DNA of 8,931 bases from Gemmatimonadota bacterium. Lineage in GTDB: Bacteria; Latescibacterota; UBA2968; UBA8231. The stretch spans positions 1-8,931 of the forward strand of contig JAPPEF010000334.1 of the NCBI GenBank assembly GCA_028875335.1. Reading direction: 5' to 3'. Positions 7,010 through 8,931 of this stretch are shown piece after piece; positions within the stretch are counted from its first letter, which is position 1, and each line of letters begins with the position of its first letter. Under the pieces are notes generated by a model. That model searched no databases. It was not told the DNA's origin and saw only the letters and a program-made list of their open reading frames with translations. The position numbers and the translations under genes are program-made.

Positions 7010-7031
7010 GCAAGCATCCGCCCCGAGCAGC

Positions 7032-7214
7032 CTAGACTTCAGGCTCTACGTATTCGCGGCCCCGATAGAAGCCGCAGCTCGGGCAGACGCGATGGGGCAG
7101 GGCAGGCTGTCCGCAGTGGGAGCAAGTAGTCCTCGCCGCCGCCTTGATCTTCCAGTGAGTGCGCCGCTTGTCGCGGCGGGTGCGCGAAATTCTCCTCTTA
7201 GGTACTGCAGCCAC
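7032..7214 (-). CDS. rpmF: 50S ribosomal protein L32 (zinc-binding form)
   Basis: This 60-residue basic protein matches L32. It opens with AVPKRRISRTRRDKRRTHWK and ends with a zinc ribbon made by Cys31/Cys34 (CSHC) and Cys44/Cys47 (CPSC), then GFYRGREYVE. The four cysteines mean the zinc-containing form rather than the cysteine-free paralogue seen in some bacteria. The start is GTG at 7214, with a strong GAGAGGAG ribosome site 6 bases upstream that overlaps the end of yceD (12-base gap). Pairing with yceD upstream and fab genes downstream is widely conserved, but the usual plsX between rpmF and fabH is missing here. Confidence 0.97.
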   Translation of the reverse strand: MAAVPKRRISRTRRDKRRTHWKIKAAARTTCSHCGQPALPHRVCPSCGFYRGREYVEPEV

Positions 7215-7226
7215 GGGGAACTCCTC

Positions 7227-7766
7227 TCAAGAATTTTCTTTGGGTTGGGAAAAATCGATCTGCGCGAGGGCGGCCCAACGCGGGTCCACTGCTCGCTCCT
7301 GTTCGGCGGCGGGTTCTGCGATCCCTTCTACTCCGCAGTGCGGGCACCGCCCATCGGCCTCCGGGGTGGGTATTCGCATCGGCAAGTCCAAGATCACGGC
7401 CTCGCGAATGTACGCGCACAAATCTAACTCGCGCGTCCCCGGATCGACGATCTCGATGAACCCATCTGCTTCGGCCGACGCCAGCTCTTCGGGGGTCGCG
7501 AGGCGGCGCTGCAAAAGCAAGCGGAACCGCGCTGCGACCTCTTCTTGTACTTCCTCTAAACAGCGATAGCACTCGCCGGCAATCTGGCAGGTAATGACCC
7601 CGTCAATCCTGAAGTTGTCGAGCGCGCGCCGCACCTCGACGCGAGCTGCAACGCTGGACGGAAAGGCGAAAAATTCGTCTTTTAACTCCAGTCCCTCTGC
7701 GCGCAACTCAAAGGCGAGCGCATTGGGTCCCTCTGCGAGGTCGTCGAGTACTAGCAAGGCGCTCAT
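7227..7766 (-). CDS. yceD: DUF177 / YceD family protein
   Basis: This 179-residue protein is encoded directly before rpmF, the standard place for YceD (DUF177). The family is linked to 23S rRNA and ribosome assembly in bacteria and plants, but its biochemical role is poorly defined. Visible features are an N-terminal beta-rich part, the conserved Cys66-x2-Cys69 (GECYRCLEEV), an acidic middle (FIEIVDPGTRELDLCAYIREAVILDLPM), a second pair Cys141-x2-Cys144 (RCPHCG), and a DPRWAALAQI end motif. The four cysteines could bind zinc. I choose the ATG at 7766, giving MSALLVLDDL, 8 bases after the ndk stop. An in-frame ATG 81 bases upstream lies inside ndk and would add a non-homologous tail. The ribosome site is weak, which suggests coupling to ndk. 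It ends 12 bases before rpmF. Confidence 0.9.
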   Translation of the reverse strand: MSALLVLDDLAEGPNALAFELRAEGLELKDEFFAFPSSVAARVEVRRALDNFRIDGVITCQIAGECYRCLEEVQEEVAARFRLLLQRRLATPEELASAEADGFIEIVDPGTRELDLCAYIREAVILDLPMRIPTPEADGRCPHCGVEGIAEPAAEQERAVDPRWAALAQIDFSQPKENS

Positions 7767-7774
7767 GGGATTGC

Positions 7775-8176
7775 TCAGTCGGCAAAGAAAAACGCGATCT
7801 CGGACTTGGCGTTGGCCGTTGAGTCCGAGGCGTGCACGGCATTGCACTGCACGTCCGTGCCAAAGTCGCCGCGAATTGTGCCCGCCGGGGCCTCTGTGCT
7901 GTTGGTCGGACCGATGAAATCGCGCAAATGCGCCACCGCGTCGGCGCGCTCTAGCACCATCGGCACCGCCGGCCCCGAGGTCATAAATTCCACCAATTCG
8001 CCATAAAAGGGCCGCTCCCGATGCACGGCGTAGAAAGCCCGCGCCTGCTCAGCGGATAGCTCGACCATGCGCAGGGCGCGCACGACAAACCCCCCGCCCT
8101 CGACGCGGGCAATAATCTGGCCGATGGCGTTTTTGGCAACCGCATCGGGCTTGATGATCATCAACGTGCGTTCCAT
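7775..8176 (-). CDS. ndk: Nucleoside diphosphate kinase
   Basis: This 133-residue cytosolic enzyme moves the gamma phosphate from ATP to nucleoside diphosphates through a phospho-histidine, balancing NTP and dNTP pools. It begins ERTLMIIKPDAV, has the RPFYGELVEFMTSGP region and GPTNSTEAPAGTIRGDFG, and carries active-site His115 in the signature NAVHASDS (112-119). The end EIAFFFAD is typical. The length is slightly short but normal. ATG at 8176 is the family start. The nearest good ribosome site, AAGGAAA, is 14 bases away, longer than usual, across an A/T-only stretch. It is the first gene of the minus-strand run and has a good predicted promoter. Its place at the head of a yceD-rpmF-fab operon is not the arrangement I would expect, though ndk location varies among bacteria. 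Confidence 0.97.
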   Translation of the reverse strand: MERTLMIIKPDAVAKNAIGQIIARVEGGGFVVRALRMVELSAEQARAFYAVHRERPFYGELVEFMTSGPAVPMVLERADAVAHLRDFIGPTNSTEAPAGTIRGDFGTDVQCNAVHASDSTANAKSEIAFFFAD

Positions 8177-8222
8177 AGATATAAAATTTATTTCCTTAGC
8201 AAGTGTTTCCCCTAGTCAAACG

Positions 8223-8252
8223 AAATCTTGGAAGATAGGAGCCAATCGATTT
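8223..8252. repeat. Imperfect inverted repeat over the ndk core promoter
   Basis: AAATCTTGG (8223-8231) and CCAATCGATTT (8242-8252) pair as 5 bp plus 4 bp with a two-base bulge in the right arm. The repeat spans the predicted -10 box and part of the spacer of the ndk promoter. That is a suitable place for a repressor operator, but the symmetry is imperfect and no regulator is encoded nearby. Confidence 0.3.
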
Positions 8253-8260
8253 TGTGTCAA
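8232..8260 (-). promoter_or_regulatory. Predicted sigma70-type promoter for the ndk operon
   Basis: On the minus strand a perfect TTGACA (8255-8260) and TATCTT (8232-8237, four of six against TATAAT) are separated by 17 bases. The expected start is near 8225, leaving a leader of about 50 bases before the ndk ATG. It faces away from the promoter of the HD gene in the shared 186-bp region. Confidence 0.68.
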
Positions 8261-8323
8261 TGGACGGCCCGCGCAACAAAATGCCCTAAGTATCTCTTTC
8301 ATAACGAGTTCGGCGCATATTTC

Positions 8324-8352
8324 TTGACAGGGTAACACGCCTCTCCTAGATT
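8324..8352 (+). promoter_or_regulatory. Predicted sigma70-type promoter for the HD phosphohydrolase gene
   Basis: A perfect TTGACA (8324-8329) and TAGATT (8347-8352, four of six against TATAAT) are separated by 17 bases. The expected transcription start, about 7 bases after the -10 box, falls near 8359, only a few bases before the ATG at 8363. No Shine-Dalgarno sequence is present, so the message would be leaderless or nearly so. Confidence 0.65.
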
Positions 8353-8362
8353 GGCCCATGCT

Positions 8363-8931
8363 ATGGATCATCCGCTTTTAGCCGAAGAAGGCAAGGTAAT
8401 CCGCGACCCGGTTTGGGGCTATATCCACTTCCCCGCTCCCGTCCTCGCCCTCGTCGATACCCGGGCCTTTCAACGCCTGCGCAACATCTCCCAGCTCGGC
8501 TACGTGCATCTGGTGTACCCCGGCGCGCGCCACTCGCGCTTTGAGCACTCGCTGGGCGTCTATCACTTGGCCAAGCAGTTTTTGGCCCGTCTCCTCGACT
8601 CAGACCCGCCCCTCGTGCTGAGCGAAGAGGATGTGCGCGTCTTCATCGCCGCCACCTTGCTCCACGACATCGGCCACTACCCCTTCTCGCACACCCTCGA
8701 AGAGCTAAGACCCTTTTTCATCCGGCACGAAGAAGGGGCCAGGCAGATCATCGAAGACCAAGACGGCGAACTCTACCAGACAATCGCCGATAAGTTCCAG
8801 ATTGATCCAGCCCGCGTAGCCAACGTCATCGACTACGAAAACATCGGCCGCGCAGTTCCCCCCGAGGATTTGCTGCTGGCCAATATCCTCAGCAGCACCC
8901 TCGACCCCGACAAAATCGACTACCTCCTGCG
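8363..8931 (+). CDS. HD-domain phosphohydrolase, SAMHD1/dGTPase-like (COG1078), partial
   Basis: The gene opens with ATG at 8363 and runs off the right edge with 189 codons visible and no stop. The protein has the family start IRDPVWGYIHF, then DTRAFQRLRNISQLGYVHLVYPGARHSRFEHSLGV and the metal-binding HD motif in LLHDIGHYPFSH. The likely metal ligands are His62, His101, Asp102 and Asp181 (in SSTLDPDKIDYLLR); all are present. Characterised relatives hydrolyse dNTPs to deoxynucleosides and triphosphate, sometimes controlled by bound nucleotides, but the substrate here is unknown. An in-frame upstream TTG lies inside the -10 box, and an ATG five bases upstream is out of frame and closes after seven codons, so ATG 8363 is the best start. 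The gene is divergent from ndk and has its own promoter. Confidence 0.92.
   Translation, partial: MDHPLLAEEGKVIRDPVWGYIHFPAPVLALVDTRAFQRLRNISQLGYVHLVYPGARHSRFEHSLGVYHLAKQFLARLLDSDPPLVLSEEDVRVFIAATLLHDIGHYPFSHTLEELRPFFIRHEEGARQIIEDQDGELYQTIADKFQIDPARVANVIDYENIGRAVPPEDLLLANILSSTLDPDKIDYLL

Noticed and set aside
6696..7427. Plus-strand open frame of 243 codons across fabH, rpmF and yceD
   Set aside because: It crosses three well-supported minus-strand genes and their ribosome sites. The composition is arginine/serine/alanine rich, as expected for a shadow frame.
8067..8327. Possible small plus-strand gene between ndk and the HD gene
   Set aside because: Its first third is antisense to ndk and the rest covers the two promoters; no ribosome site and no family resemblance.
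8378..8566. Minus-strand 62-codon frame under the HD gene
   Set aside because: It is antisense to the strongly conserved N-terminus of the HD protein and has no support of its own.
1..8931. Defence system, mobile element, CRISPR array or prophage
   Set aside because: No transposase, integrase, direct-repeat array, tRNA or att-like ends were seen; every larger frame is a housekeeping gene or its shadow.

Overview
The window is a dense bacterial housekeeping locus with high GC in coding DNA and AT-rich gaps. Twelve genes lie on the minus strand as one nearly continuous run, and one gene leaves in the opposite direction at the right edge. Gene content (type II fatty acid synthesis, zinc-type L32, RNase III, octanoyltransferase) is ordinary for bacteria. 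I cannot place the organism below domain level. The ndk-yceD-rpmF-fabH-fabD-fabG-acpP-fabF-rnc-lipM order, with LipM rather than LipB, suggests an unusual or environmental lineage, but that is inference.

Layout in transcription order (right to left): ndk (nucleoside diphosphate kinase), yceD (DUF177), rpmF (ribosomal protein L32), fabH, fabD and fabG (initiation, malonyl loading and ketoreduction of fatty acid synthesis), a 113-bp AT-rich gap with a probable internal promoter, acpP (acyl carrier protein), fabF (elongating condensing enzyme), rnc (RNase III), lipM (octanoyl-ACP:protein octanoyltransferase), and an oppD/oppF-type pair of peptide ABC-transporter ATPases, the second cut off by the left edge. 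Most junctions are 1-nt gaps or ATGA, GTGA or TAATG overlaps, so translational coupling is likely. On the plus strand from 8363, an HD-domain phosphohydrolase of the SAMHD1/dGTPase-like COG1078 group runs off the right edge.

How the genes fit together: FabD loads malonate on AcpP, FabH starts chains, FabF extends them and FabG reduces the products. LipM can take the C8 intermediate off AcpP to make lipoyl cofactors. rpmF and rnc tie the cluster to ribosome production and RNA processing. plsX, usually between rpmF and fabH, is absent and there is no room for it. ndk (makes (d)NTPs) and the HD protein (its family hydrolyses dNTPs) diverge from one 186-bp region with two good sigma70-type promoters facing apart.

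I found no mobile element, CRISPR, tRNA or rRNA, and no clear new multi-gene system. The points most worth a second look are a perfect 13-bp hairpin inside the start of the rnc coding region (possible RNase III self-control), the missing plsX, the apparently leaderless HD-protein transcript, a small hairpin touching the acpP ribosome binding site, and the attachment of lipM and oppDF to the end of the operon.
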